Shown here piece by piece: positions 11,609-22,279 of a stretch of 64,000 nucleotides of DNA. Positions within the stretch are counted from its first letter, which is position 1. Every line of letters starts with the position of its first letter. Source of the DNA: Anaspis maculata. Its lineage: Eukaryota > Arthropoda > Insecta > Coleoptera > Scraptiidae. A model generated the notes under the pieces. That model searched no databases and had not been told where the DNA came from. It worked only from the letters and a program-made list of their open reading frames with translations. The stretch spans positions 90,653,602 through 90,717,601 of the forward strand of contig OX421963.1 in assembly GCA_949128115.1 (NCBI GenBank). The letters run 5' to 3'. The translations under genes were made by a program, and so were the position numbers.

Positions 11609-11826
11609 TTAGCATAGGCTGGTTTGTCGGTACCTGTCGGTACCGTCTACCTGTCAAATTTTGAAAGAATCCAATCAGTGGCGTAGGAGTTATGGGGGGT
11701 CATTATTTATCAAGGTTCTACAGATGCTTCCAAAATAATGATCAAAATATAGCTTCTACGCCACTGGTTGGATTCGTTCGAAATTTGGCAGATGGGTAGA
11801 TGATTCCAACAAACCAGTCTATGCTT
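11609..11826. repeat. Small palindrome, ~220 bp
   Basis: gcataggctggtttgt and cagtggcgtagga in the left half are inverted in the right half (cttctacgccactgg, aacaaaccagtctatgc). Sits in the right arm of the foldback 10536-11991. Confidence 0.7.
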
Positions 11827-12041
11827 CGTTCTCGAGTTATAAATTTTTAAATATCGAAAGAAGTCAATTTTGACACTCTGTGTATCTTTCTTAGGAAGCG
11901 AGTGAGAGGCACATATGTTATATTTTTCTGAATCAAAAGGATGAGGAGAATTTCATCCCAAAGTTTGATCGGTTAAAACTGAAACACCCTGTATAAGAGA
12001 TGGCAATCTTGTTCATATGTTCTCAATGTGCACTCTCCAGC

Positions 12042-13037
12042 TCAACTTATGCCGAGGAAGCGGATGCTGGTATTCTCCTGCTCAGTCCCCGCGCCGATAT
12101 ACATCTTCTGGGTTTTTCGCTCGTTCAATACCAGCCTGTTTCCGTTCATCCATTCCATTGCACTTTGAAGGGTTCTGTTCGTCGCCTCATCCACGTCGTT
12201 CCTTGACAATCCGTGAAGCAGAAAGCTTGTATCGTCAGCGAAGAGGCAAGTGTCTACATTCGGGAAGTTCACTGGCAAATCATCCATATAAATAAGAAAA
12301 AGCAGCGGTCCCAATATGCTTCCTTGTGGAACCCCGTGCTTGATGATCTTCTTTTCTGACATTTTTTGCGCAAAGTGTATAAGTCGAGTCCGGTCCGTTA
12401 AATACGATCTTATGAGGTTATCGCAACTCCCCTGATGCCATAATACTCCAGCTTTCGAAGAAGGGTCTCGTGGCTGATTGTGTCAAAAGCTTTTGATATG
12501 TCACAGCACGCCAGTACCTCTTTCCTCTTTCCCATCTAAGGCTGCTTCTATTTTTGATAGCAAGGCTATCACCGCCGTCTCAACCGAGCGTCCCTTCCTA
12601 AAACCGTGCTGACTGTCATTCCAATATTTATTGCGTTCAAAGTAGGTTAATAACCGTGTCTTCAAAGCATGTTCCCATCTTTTGGATATGGTCGGTAAGA
12701 TGGAAATAGGTCTATAATTTCCGCAATCTTTAGGATTTCCTTTCTCAAATATTGGAACGACCCTGGCCACCTTAAGTTGCTGAGAAAAAAAACCCTCCGA
12801 AAAATATTTGTTGATGAGTGCGGCGATGGGCGCTGCAACCTCTTTCGCCACCAGCTTAAGCAGTCTTGTTGAGACCCCATAAACATCTTCGGAGCCACCC
12901 GTTTTCATATTTTGAAGTATTGTTTCAACTTCTTCAGCGGTACAGTCATAGAAGTAGCATGAATTGCTGTTCTTCATACGAAGATTCCTCAAGTAGACAC
13001 AGGGATCCTGAGCCTTATCACCTTTTATGCTCTTCAC
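12042..13037 (-). pseudogene. Reverse transcriptase of a non-LTR retrotransposon, broken
   Basis: Three reading frames must be joined to follow the domain. 13037-12501 covers the palm/finger start: NYRPISILPTISKRWE and the QHGFRKGRS motif. A frame change near 12505 leads to CDISKAFDTISH (first catalytic Asp), another near 12410 leads to HGVPQGSILGPLL and CLFADDTSF (catalytic FADD) at 12362-12042. A stop follows FLGIS. At least two frameshifts, so no enzyme can be made. It belongs to the element 9833-13040. Confidence 0.9.
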
Positions 13038-13230
13038 GATGGTGTCTGCCGCTGATGAAAAATTTTGTTATACATTTTGTTATTCAACTGTCCGCAACAC
13101 TGTTTATTGTTGACGAAGTTTGACGCAAGTAATGTCAACGCGTCAACTGCCATTTCGGGTTTGCATCCATAGGTTGCCATGTCAACGGTGCCCTGAACTA
13201 CACCAACCTACGTAATCACTAATTGAGCAT

Positions 13231-13640
13231 ATATCCATGTTTTTAAATAAGAAAGAAACGAACATCCAAAGGCTCAACAGCTCAAAGCTCGGCTTACAAG
13301 CTTTTAAATTGAAACTAGGTTAGGAAGATGACAACCATCAAAGAACTTACAAATGTCAAGATTGACATTTGACAGATGGGTCATAGGGGGGTCATGAGAG
13401 AAATCACAAGGTGTAAACATGATATAATAAAATACTATGAGTTCAGCCATGTTCTGCTACCTTGTGATTTGTCATAGGTATGATTTATCGTACGATTATA
13501 TCTTCTGATAAATCAGATAGTCTAAACACAGCTTAAGCTAGCATTCGTCTTTTGAATGTTTCAATGTAGAAAGTAGATCTTGAATGATATAGAGTTCGAT
13601 GTCCTTCACGTTTCATACCTATTACCTATTGTTAATAGGA
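13231..13640. other. Upstream region of the recombinase gene; no gene seen
   Basis: AT-rich. A palindromic context occurs around caaggtgtaaac (13410) and its inverse caccttgtgattt-like words at 13460. The promoter or first exon of the recombinase gene may lie here, but I cannot fix a start codon; an ATG at 13599 opens a frame that runs into the microexon array. Confidence 0.4.
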
Positions 13641-14092
13641 GAAACGCCTAAGAATCAAAAGGAAGATGGAAGTCTTATTGCAGATACACCTGAAAAGCAA
13701 CAAGATGGAAGTGAAAATCCACAAGAAGGTGGAAAAGGTGACAGTAATATTGATTTTAAATCTTTGGCTTGCCTTTCACAGCTATTGTTTATTGCAGAAA
13801 CACCTGAGGATCAACAAGATGGAAGTGAAAATCTACAAGAAGGTGGAATAGGTGACAGTAATATTAATTTTAAATCTTTGGCTTGCCTTTCACAGCTATT
13901 GTTTATTGCAGAAACACCTGAGGAGCAACAAGATGGAAGTGAAAATCTACAAGAAGGTGGAATAGGTGACAGTAATATTGCTTTTTTATTTTTTTGCTAG
14001 CCTTTCACAGCTATTGTTTATTGCAGAAACACCTGAAGACCAACAAGATGAAAGTGACAATCAACGAGGAGATGGAAGTAGCGATAAATTAG
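13641..14092 (+). repeat. Tandem microexon array: 54-nt exon plus 60-nt intron units
   Basis: Units of 114-115 bp start at 13684, 13798, 13912 and 14027, with a shorter degenerate unit before them. Each has an exon-like 54 nt (the last 66 nt), preceded by ctattgtttattgcag and followed by a GT donor (gtgacagtaat, last one gtagatact). The intervening 60 nt therefore form complete GT..AG introns. All exons start and end in the same phase and code for E-T-P-E-D-Q-Q-D-G-S-E-N followed by LQEGGI or similar, so any number can be used without changing frame. The introns of the first units are also open in frame, so retention would give 38-residue repeats. See the recombinase gene, to which the last unit splices in phase. 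Confidence 0.75.
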
Positions 14093-16999
14093 GTAGATAC
14101 TCTTACACTATTTTGTCTTAACTAGTTAAGCAAGTTGTCTTGCTTCATGTTTTACAGTAACTCCTACTGACGGGAGAACCCTGAATTCTCCAAAGAAGTC
14201 TGTGCGTCTGCGTTTCACAAGGGTCAAAAGGCAGTTGGATTTTTCTCCAAGTAAAGAAGTACCGCTAGAGCCTAAAAGTGCCGCTGCACTGGTAACAAAT
14301 GATCATGGAGATGTCACTTTTACTACCATGAAAGCAGTTCACAAAGGGGTTTTTCGGATTTCCCTTGATGAAGTTGATGAGAGAAGGATTGGGTATCTCG
14401 TTGATGGCGGTTGTGGCTCTGATCACCTTTGCAGTAAGTTTTACAAATTGAAAAGTAAGATTGCAGTTTTCCACCAAAATGGATTCATGTGAGATTCTTA
14501 CCATTATTTCTAATGAATTTCATGCAAACAAACTTAGCACATTATTTAGATTGGAAAAAACTTATATTGATTAATTTTGTAGTTGCACCACCGGGAAATA
14601 AGGATGTACTCGTGTTGTCGATACGAAAGCCAAAAAATCGGAAAAGTGTAAAATGCGAGATCAAATTTTGTTTGAATGAAAATGTTGGGTTGAAAGGGGA
14701 AGAACACTTTTCCCAAGTGATTGGTCGTTGCATCGCTCCACTTTGTACGGTATCGCAATCGGATGACACAAAAAAAGAAAAATATAAATCGAAATTGCAT
14801 TATTGCCTCTACTGCAGTTCGTTAAAAACTGCTATTGCAAGACACTTTGTCGCTGTTCATGCAGATGAAGACGATGTCCAGGCAATCTTGAAGCTTGACA
14901 AAAAAAGTAAAGAGAGAAATGACGCATTGTCAAGTTGGAAAAAAAAAAGTGACGCAGTTTACAACCATCTACAGTCTGAAGGGAAAAATATGGTCGCTAG
15001 GAAAAAACCGCGAAACAAGAACGACATCGACAAATTTGTAGAATGTCACAATTGTAAAGGACTGTACTCAGAAAAAAACTTTGCTAGGCATGAAAAAACT
15101 TGCACGGCAAGAACACTAAAGTGGGTACGTGTGACTGAAAAAAACAAAAATTTGTCAACAACACCGTCACCCAGCATGGCTGAAAACCTGCTGGAAGAGT
15201 TACTAAGTGGACTAGGGAATGACGCGTTAGGAGTCATCGCAAAGAATGATAAAACTTTGAGGTAACTATCGCTATATATTTATAATAACTTCATGACACT
15301 ATTAGATGGTGTATATTTCTAATATTCACATGAGTATCTTTCGTTTAGAAATTTTGCCAAAAACAAAGCGTTTGAGCATAAGAACGAAAAAAGGCATTTT
15401 GCTTATACAAGATCCCAAATGAGAAGAGGGGCAAAACTCCTGAAGCAAGCCCACAATCATTGGATCCGACAATTCTCGAATTTGGCGACCTCTTGGATGC
15501 GACCAAGTACGAAACGGTCATTCAGGCCGTTATTCAATGTTGCGGTGTGGAGAAAGAATCCTCAGACTTTCAATTAAAGAACTGTACCGTTGTTCCTCAC
15601 TTCAATATTCTTCTAACGCACACAGGTAGGGATCGATACTCACCATGTAAAATTTGGAGTAATTTATTAGTAGGTACCTATAATGAAACTTACGATTTTT
15701 CAAAATAAAAAAAAAATAACTTTATCACTCTAACTTCGGCGCTTGTGCAAATGGAACGTACCTAATTTTATTTCTGTAATTTCACAAGGTACTACCAAAA
15801 TCGCCCGCGTAAGCTTGACACGTACAGCTTGGCGACATATATCAAGATGAAACAATCAACCTAGAATATTATCTGTCTGTGGGCAAAAGTTACTCCAAAT
15901 TTAACACGGAGTTTCACATTTTTATCACTACGTAATTAACTTACAGCTACTATCGAAGAAATCGAAATGTTGAAAACGGGAGAAGGTTCAGATAGTACTC
16001 AACTCGAACGTGTGAGAAACTTTTTGTACCTTCACAAAACTCATTTCAACTCAGCACTGGGTAAGACCGCTCGGGGTAACACAGTTCGAAATATATTAAA
16101 AAAAGACAAACAAATCCCGACAACAAAAGACATCGCCAAATTTAGCACCTATGTGAAGGAGGTGGCAGCAAAAAGTTACGACAAACTAAAATCGGAGGGT
16201 TACAATTATTCGGCTTGGCTGCTTCTTGGAAAAGCCATCATGTTGCAATGGCTCCTCTTCAATCGACGTCGATCAGGCGAAATGAGCCGAATTCATCTAG
16301 AGGATTATTTGAGAAAAAGGAATATAACAGAAGACCAGCTAGCGACTATGTCTCCCGTCGAATCTGGCCTGGCTAGGTATTTCATGCGCTTCATGATCAT
16401 GGGAAAAAAACAACGTCAGCTACCCATATTGACAAATAAAACCCAAGTGGAGTAAGAGTCTGACTCCAGTATCGAATTCATTTTATTTAATTTTTTCCTT
16501 TTCAGTCAGATGGATTTGTTCATTTCGATGAGAAGGAATGCTAGAATCTCGAACAAAAACCCATATTTATTTTGCTCATTGGGCAAAACAGGCTATATGG
16601 ACGCAACGTCGGCTCTGACGTCATTCGCGAAAAAGAGCGGCGTCTCGAAACCGCTTCTTATGAAATCAACCAATATCAGAAAACAGATTGCTACTCTGTC
16701 TCAGATACTGACTCTTGATCACAACGAGATAGTCCAATTGGCGGATTTCATGGGCCACGAAATAGACGTGCACCAGAAACACTACAGACAACATGATTTT
16801 AATTTACAAGCCACCAAACTGGCAAAATTTTTCCTCCTCGCTGAAGGTCAAGATATCGAAAAATTCAAGGGTAAAACCATGGCGCAGCTCGAGGTCATGC
16901 TACCAGAACTGGCAAACGAAAATATTCCTGGAGTGGATCAAGGTGGGACTGATAACGAGGACGATGATGATGATTACGAAGACGATGGCGATGGAAATG
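13684..16999 (+). CDS. Zinc-finger tyrosine recombinase gene (Crypton-like), spliced, with one frameshift
   Basis: Exons I can join in phase: microexons 13684-13737, 13798-13851, 13912-13965, 14027-14092; then 14158-14433, 14583-15261, 15349-15625, 15789-?, 15947-16451, 16506-16999. The 14583-15261 exon has two finger-like motifs, CLYCSSLK..ARHF.AVH and CHNCKGLYSEKNFARHEKTC. The C-terminal exons carry the recombinase fold: NRRRSGE (first catalytic Arg), KSTNIRKQIATLSQ (second Arg; the usual His is Asn, as T/N-x-x-R is common in this eukaryotic family), FMGHEIDVHQKHYR (His and the nucleophile Tyr). An acidic tail DNEDDDDDYEDD follows. Near 15455 the frame changes by one (…AHN | LDPTILEFGDLL), and the exon near 15789-15870 is uncertain, so the copy may be dead or the base call wrong. 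Could be a transposon gene or a domesticated one; no TIRs or target duplication seen. Confidence 0.75.
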
Positions 17000-17037
17000 G
17001 TAAAACGCCTAGATTTTTTTATTGCATTTGTCATTAA

Positions 17038-17379
17038 CTAATTTTATTATTGTACAAAAGACATGTTGTGAATATTATAGCTATTAATATTCACAAGAAT
17101 ATTATGCGATTTATAATGAACGAGAGCGTTGTCCGAGTGCGTTTAAATCGCTAATATTCGAGTTATATTCAAAGCTTTTTCGTATCATCACAGAATTAGA
17201 TTCAAATTGTATTTCAGTTTAGTCAAAAGCTACGTCATCATCATGTGTGGCGAATGACGATGCAAAAAGAAATCAACAATCATATAGGCATTCATTATTT
17301 CCTGTCCTCGTTCCTGTCTTAACAAAAATTTGACAGTTTTCAAAGAGAAAAGTCAGTTCGTGCATTTTTAGGATTTATC
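17038..17379. other. Spacer between two recombinase genes
   Basis: AT-rich. A donor-like gtaaaacg follows the acidic tail at 17000, so a last exon of the recombinase gene may lie here, but none is obvious. An alternative is read-through to the stop at 17035-17037. Confidence 0.4.
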
Positions 17380-17556
17380 ATGGAAAATTTTGATGTTCCC
17401 GCGAATATTTTGGAGGTAGCAGATAGTGCAAGGTTAGATTTGCTGCCAGACAAGTCAAGAGTATATTATGAAAAACAATATCGGCTGTGTTGCGAGTGGC
17501 GCGGCGAGAACAAGCGTGCAAGGTGCAGGGGGAAACTATTGTATCTAACGTATTAG
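17380..17556 (+). pseudogene. N-terminal fragment of a second tyrosine recombinase
   Basis: Short frame of 58 residues from ATG 17380 to TAG 17554. MENFDVPANILEVADSARLD is followed by LLPDKSRVYYEKQYRLCCEW. The string LLP-x-K-S-R-x-x-Y-E-x-x-Y-x-x-F/C-x-x-W is typical of the start of the core-binding (SAM-like) domain of Crypton/KDZ-type recombinases from insects and other animals. After RGENK the similarity ends; a GT donor may follow (caaggtgcagg). The 4.3-kb palindrome begins right at the stop, so the rest of the gene was cut off or displaced by that insertion. Confidence 0.6.
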
Positions 17557-20500
17557 TGCAGTAAAGATAGGTTTTGGGGTTGAAAAAATTAATTCATTAA
17601 ATTTTAAAGCTGTTATCGATTCAGGATTTCATCCTCTACCATGAACTTGAAATCCCCGGAAATCCCATTGGAGCATTTTTCTTGCGGAGCTGTCAAAGTA
17701 TATCGTGTATGCTGCAACAAGTCCGAAAATTGTAACCTCGCTTTTGTCACATTAGAGCTATATTGTTAGTTCAGAGCTGTTAGTATATACTTCAGGGCAT
17801 GACCAGAACGTCATCTAAACCGCTGAAGTCCTATTTCCCGCAAAAGAAAACACGTAACTCGATTTAATCTGCAATTACCAGTGGCAATCAAGTGTAGTTC
17901 GGGGATGAGTGCCCAAATTTAATGAAATCTGTTCTTTTCGTGATGAAGGCATGAAATTTGGTATGAGAGGTCTTCATGGTCCCCTTTTTAAATTTAGACA
18001 TGGCGTCTCGCCATATTTTGGTTAGGGGGGCTTAGGGACCCCCTTGAAAATTGAAGTTGCAGAAACTCATGCAAACCACCATTAACATAATTGTCACGCA
18101 TCTCAAAAAGTAATCATTTGACTCTACGTTAAATCTCAACAAGAAACACACCTGTTGTCACCATGTACGCACTGTTCTTCATAATGAAAAAAAAAAATTC
18201 TTCGGAATGTCAAAAAAAATCGGGTTTTTATAACTTTTTCATGTAATAGAGGAATAAATTTATCTTCCGCATATCATTATCCACTAATTCGTATCTGCCG
18301 AAGCCATTGATGAAGCCCATTTCTTCATATTGACATCTAGAAGCAACAATTCCAGATGAAACCACCCAATTCAAGTGCTCACTTCAGCAGCGTTTTTTTC
18401 AATATTACCAATTGATATGAATGACAATTTATTCTTGGGTGGATAGCTTCAACTGTTTTATAATTTTATTGGGTATAACTAGTCGTAGCGGTACACCGAA
18501 TTATTCTGCACTTCTAACGATTTCGATTATTTTCGGCACAGATGATCATTGGAGGTATTCAAGCGTTTTGACCCGCAGCACCACCAAATTTGCCCCTCAG
18601 GAATGAAGGGGTGGGGGTATCTTCAGAATTCGAAGCTCCAGGTCTAGTATGGTCCAATGAAGACCCACAAAGGAAAGTGAGTAGTCATTTTCGAATGATT
18701 TTCATCCGCTGATGTCGATTCTGACGTGAAAAATGAGTTGCGCAATCATTTGACAAAGATAATTGGTAATAATAAGAGATAAAGATGAAATCAAGTGGTC
18801 ATCTATTGAGCTCTGTGGGAACTTGTTTTTTGTGATAAATACATGAAACTTGGTGTGACTGCTCATTATTACTTACTTCCCAAATATGCAGGGAGCACCA
18901 CGCGTTTCGACGGATGACGTCGCGACGGAATATCAAAAAACAATCGTCGCCATTTCCAGAACAGTCGATAGGAATATTATAATTTCTTTGATTTCTTTCA
19001 TCAAGCCATATGCTTTCAAGATTCAATAACATATTTCTGTCGATTTGGGGAAACGGTGGGCTACCAGTGGTGATCCAGGTGCCTGTAAGGGGAACTGTGA
19101 GGTTTCTTCACCCCCAAATTTCCGCGGTCAACATCTTCGGATAAAACCGAGGATAAAACTAACTATTTTGAAGTCTGTGCATACGAATATGTTATCTGGT
19201 TAACATTTTTCGTGTCTCGTCCTTCTAGGGACTCCTCAGTATGTTTATACAGATCTAGCGATCAAATGAAAGGCAGTCAGATAGGGTACTTTTTATTCCT
19301 GGAAAAAAGTGATCTTTAATGTTGTACCATATTAGATACATACTCGGTTACAGAACTCTTACAAACTGAACTATAAATTATTTTAACGATTAATCGCCTG
19401 TTAATATCGATGCCACCGTACTGGAGAAAAGAAATCGCTTTGTATGAGACCGTATCAAATGATTGGACCATTATTGTTTGTTTATTTGTTGTTTTTATCC
19501 TTATTGGCATTTCTTTTGTCATACAAGTTTGCTGAATTTGATTCCTAAATATCACAAGCTAAGAAACTTTGTTTATATAGCACAAAGCACTGTGCCGGGA
19601 ATCGAATTCAAGAATTCAAGTTTTTGATATTGGTGCTTTTTTCAGACGTATTTACTTCATTCATATCCGAGACTTTATTCATACCCTAACACTAGAATCA
19701 CAGAAATTACATTTACTCCTTTTTTACCAATTTCAAACAAAACGGTATTCCAGAATCGGTAACTTTACTAGGTAGTCTGAATGATCTCGCGCGGTTGCGA
19801 AATCTGTATAAACCATACTGAGGAGTCCTTAGAAGGACGAAACATGGAGAATGTTGACCAGATGACATAATTATTCGTATAGACAAACTTAAAATAGTTT
19901 TATCCGAAGATGTTGACCGTGAAAATTTGGGGGTAAAGAAACCTCACAGCTCCCTCTAGCAGACACCTGACTTACCACTGGTAGCCCACCGTTTCCCCAA
20001 GTCGACAGAAATATGTTATTGAATCTCGGAAGCATATGGTTTGATGAAAGAAATTAAATTAACTATGATAATATATCGACTATTTTGGAAATGACGACCA
20101 CTATGTTTTTTGACATTGCGTCGCGACGTCATGCGTCGGAACGCGTGGTGCTCCTTCCATATTTGGAAAGTAAGTAATAATGAACAGCCCTACTAAGTTT
20201 CATGTATTTATCACAAAAAAACAAGTTCCTACAGAGTTCAGTAAATGACCACTTGATTTCATCCTTATCTCTTATTATTACCAATTATCTTTGTCAAATG
20301 ACTGCGCAACTCATTTTTCACGTGAGAATCGACATCAGCGGATGAAAATCATTCGGAAATGACTACTCACTTGCCTTTGTGGGTCTTCATTGGACCATAC
20401 CAGACCTGGAGCTTCAAATTCTGAAGATACCCCCACCCTTCCGTTCCTGAGGGGCAAATTTGGTGGTGCTGCGGGTCAAAACGCTTGAATAGGTCCAATG

Positions 20501-21843
20501 ATCATCTGTGCCGAAAATAATCGAAATCGTTAGAAGTGCAGAACTTGGACGATTTTAGGCTCGTACCGCGACGACTAAACTAGATGAGGAATAATGCGCG
20601 AAAGCCCCGAAGAAATTTTTTTAAACGTCACCTGTCATTGTTAGAATTGCACCAAATTTCATGTTACTTTGGCGAAAAAACAGCAAATACAGACTAAAGA
20701 GTATAGACAAACGTCAATACCATCTGCAGTTGTCAAGTAGAAGGTACGAAGAATGAGGATTGAGGCGTGGAATACTTCAAAGCACTCAGTTCGAGTGAAT
20801 CCACAGTATAGAAATATTTTCAACACACCCTAGGGGAGGGGCACAAATTTTATGATGGTGAGCGACGCGAAAAAAAAAATTCCCATGCTTTTGCGCTTGG
20901 TTCCGCGTGTAGTCATATAAAATTAGGTCACAGAACAGTTCCAGCTATCCATCCATTTATAAATTGCCGATCATATTGATTGGTAACAAATAAAAAACGC
21001 TGTTGAACTTCACATTTGAATTGGCTCATTTCTTCGGGAGCTGTCATCCCTAGAATGACGATATCAAAAAACAGACTTTATGAATAGCTTCTGCAAATAC
21101 AAATTAGTGAATAATGATACACAGCAGATCAACTCACCGTTTCTTAGAATTAAAAAACATTAAAAACTGTGTTTTTTTTTGACACTCCGATGAATTTTTT
21201 TTCAACACGAAGAACAATGCGTACATGGCGACAACTGTTGTGTCTCTTGTCAAGGTTTGGTGTAGAGTCAAATGATTACTTTTCGAAATGTGTGAAGATA
21301 TTTACCGGTGGTTTGTGAGAGTTCCTGAGACTTCAAATTTTCAAGGGGGTCCTTAGGCCCCCCTAACCAAAATATGGCGAGGCGTCATGTTTACATTTGG
21401 AAAGAAGACCATGAGGACCACTCATACCAAATTTCATGTCTCTATCACAACTCAAACAGATTGGATTAAACTTGGTTACTAACCCTCGGATGATACTTGA
21501 TCAACACTGTTAACTGGAAGTTAAAGCGACTTCCGTGTCTTTTTTTCGGGAAATACGAGTTAGAGGTTCAAACGACGGTCTGGTCATGCTCTGCAGTATA
21601 TATCAACAGCTCTAAGCCAACAATGTAGCTCTAGTGTGACAAAAACAAGAATACCATTTTCGGACTAGTTGCAGCAAACATGATATACTTTGACAGCGCC
21701 GCAAGAAGAATGCTCAACTGGGATTTTCGGGGATTTTGAGTATGTGGTAGAGAATGAAATTCTGAATCGATATCTGCTATAAAATTTCATGAATTAATTT
21801 TTTCAAGGTTTGGGGTCTTTTTTGCCTATCTTTACTGCACTAT
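17556..21843. mobile_element. 4.3-kb foldback element
   Basis: Left end gtgcagtaaagataggttttgg is inverted at the right end (cctatctttactgcac, 21828-21843). Arms of roughly 1.7 kb (17556-19255 and 19790-21843) match with scattered differences and small indels, e.g. ccgcagcaccaccaaatttg (18571) with its inverse near 20455, and gactcctcagtatg (19229) with its inverse near 19820. The ~530-bp middle does not pair well and codes for nothing I recognise. Insertion has truncated the recombinase frame at 17380. Confidence 0.9.
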
Positions 21844-21859
21844 ATCATGAGTAACTAAC

Positions 21860-21994
21860 GGCTCGATACCAAGTTGGGGCTGAGACCGCCGTAAGTGCGG
21901 TTACCATAGCAACGGCGGATACCAACCAATCAGACCACTGTATTTGGCGAGTTACGCCGTCCCAAACTTTGCGCCTGCAACTTGGTATCGAGCC
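21860..21994. mobile_element. 135-bp MITE with ggctcgataccaagttg ends
   Basis: GGCTCGATACCAAGTTG is inverted at 21978-21994. The core contains gttaccatagcaacggcgg. Directly follows the 4.3-kb foldback. Confidence 0.8.
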
Positions 21995-22004
21995 CTAGGC
22001 ATTA

Positions 22005-22252
22005 TGAGTTAGAGTTTGGTGCCACTGAGAGGGACCTGTGGGCGGAGCCTAACTGCGCGAACTGAGTTCATCCAGTGGTGCACCTAGATTTGCAGTGGGA
22101 ATTTAGGTTCGCCTGTGACCTGGTGATGGTCCACTACTCCAGCTGACGGTGTTGCTTCCCTATTTTAACACACAGGACTAGTCTAAAACGATTTTTGTTT
22201 TTCTGTTTAGCCCCGCCCACAGGTCCCTGTGGTGTGCCGTCAACTCTACTGT
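22005..22252. mobile_element. ~250-bp MITE with gggacctgtgggcgg arms
   Basis: The segment gagttagagtttggtgcca…gggacctgtgggcggagc (22005-22046) is inverted at about 22208-22250 (gccccgcccacaggtccc, then gtgccgtcaactctac). No coding frame. Confidence 0.75.
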
Positions 22253-22279
22253 ACTATCATGTCCCTAATAATTATTGAT

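Larger units (their letters stand above)
10536..11991. mobile_element. Foldback/MITE with cagggtgtttcag ends inserted in the non-LTR element
   Basis: Left end CAGGGTGTTTCAGTTTTAAT and its complement on the right, each flanked by TATA (10532-10535 and 11992-11995), so the target duplication is TA or TATA. The arms match over ~160 bases (10536-10700 with 11830-11991). The retrotransposon frame resumes on each side, so this insertion is younger than the retrotransposon. Its middle holds a further TIR element and a second small palindrome. Confidence 0.85.
9833..13040 (-). mobile_element. Decayed non-LTR retrotransposon (Jockey/CR1-like)
   Basis: Read on the minus strand, reverse-transcriptase frames (12042-13037) are followed, across an inserted foldback, by the usual C-terminal region: frames near 10500-10250 read GVLFWGTAVDVERVFILQKR and later CRDLFRDHGILTLSSLFI, which is standard for the end of Jockey/CR1-type ORF2. 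The 3' end is marked by aataaaattatctatctat at about 9853-9835, a simple-repeat tail typical of these elements. The endonuclease part is missing, so the copy is 5'-truncated. Interrupted at 10536-11991. Confidence 0.85.
9660..13230. repeat. Outer inverted repeat enclosing a non-LTR element
   Basis: About 100-120 bases at 9660-9780 (gctcaattag..gtaggctggtgtagg, then gttaccatggcaacatgg and aacccgaaatgacagttga) recur inverted at 13110-13230. The space between them holds the decayed retrotransposon below. Probably a small foldback or MITE that was split by the retrotransposon. Confidence 0.75.

Noticed and set aside
19600..19625. tRNA B-box-like gggaatcgaattc
   Set aside because: No matching acceptor stem or A box could be placed.
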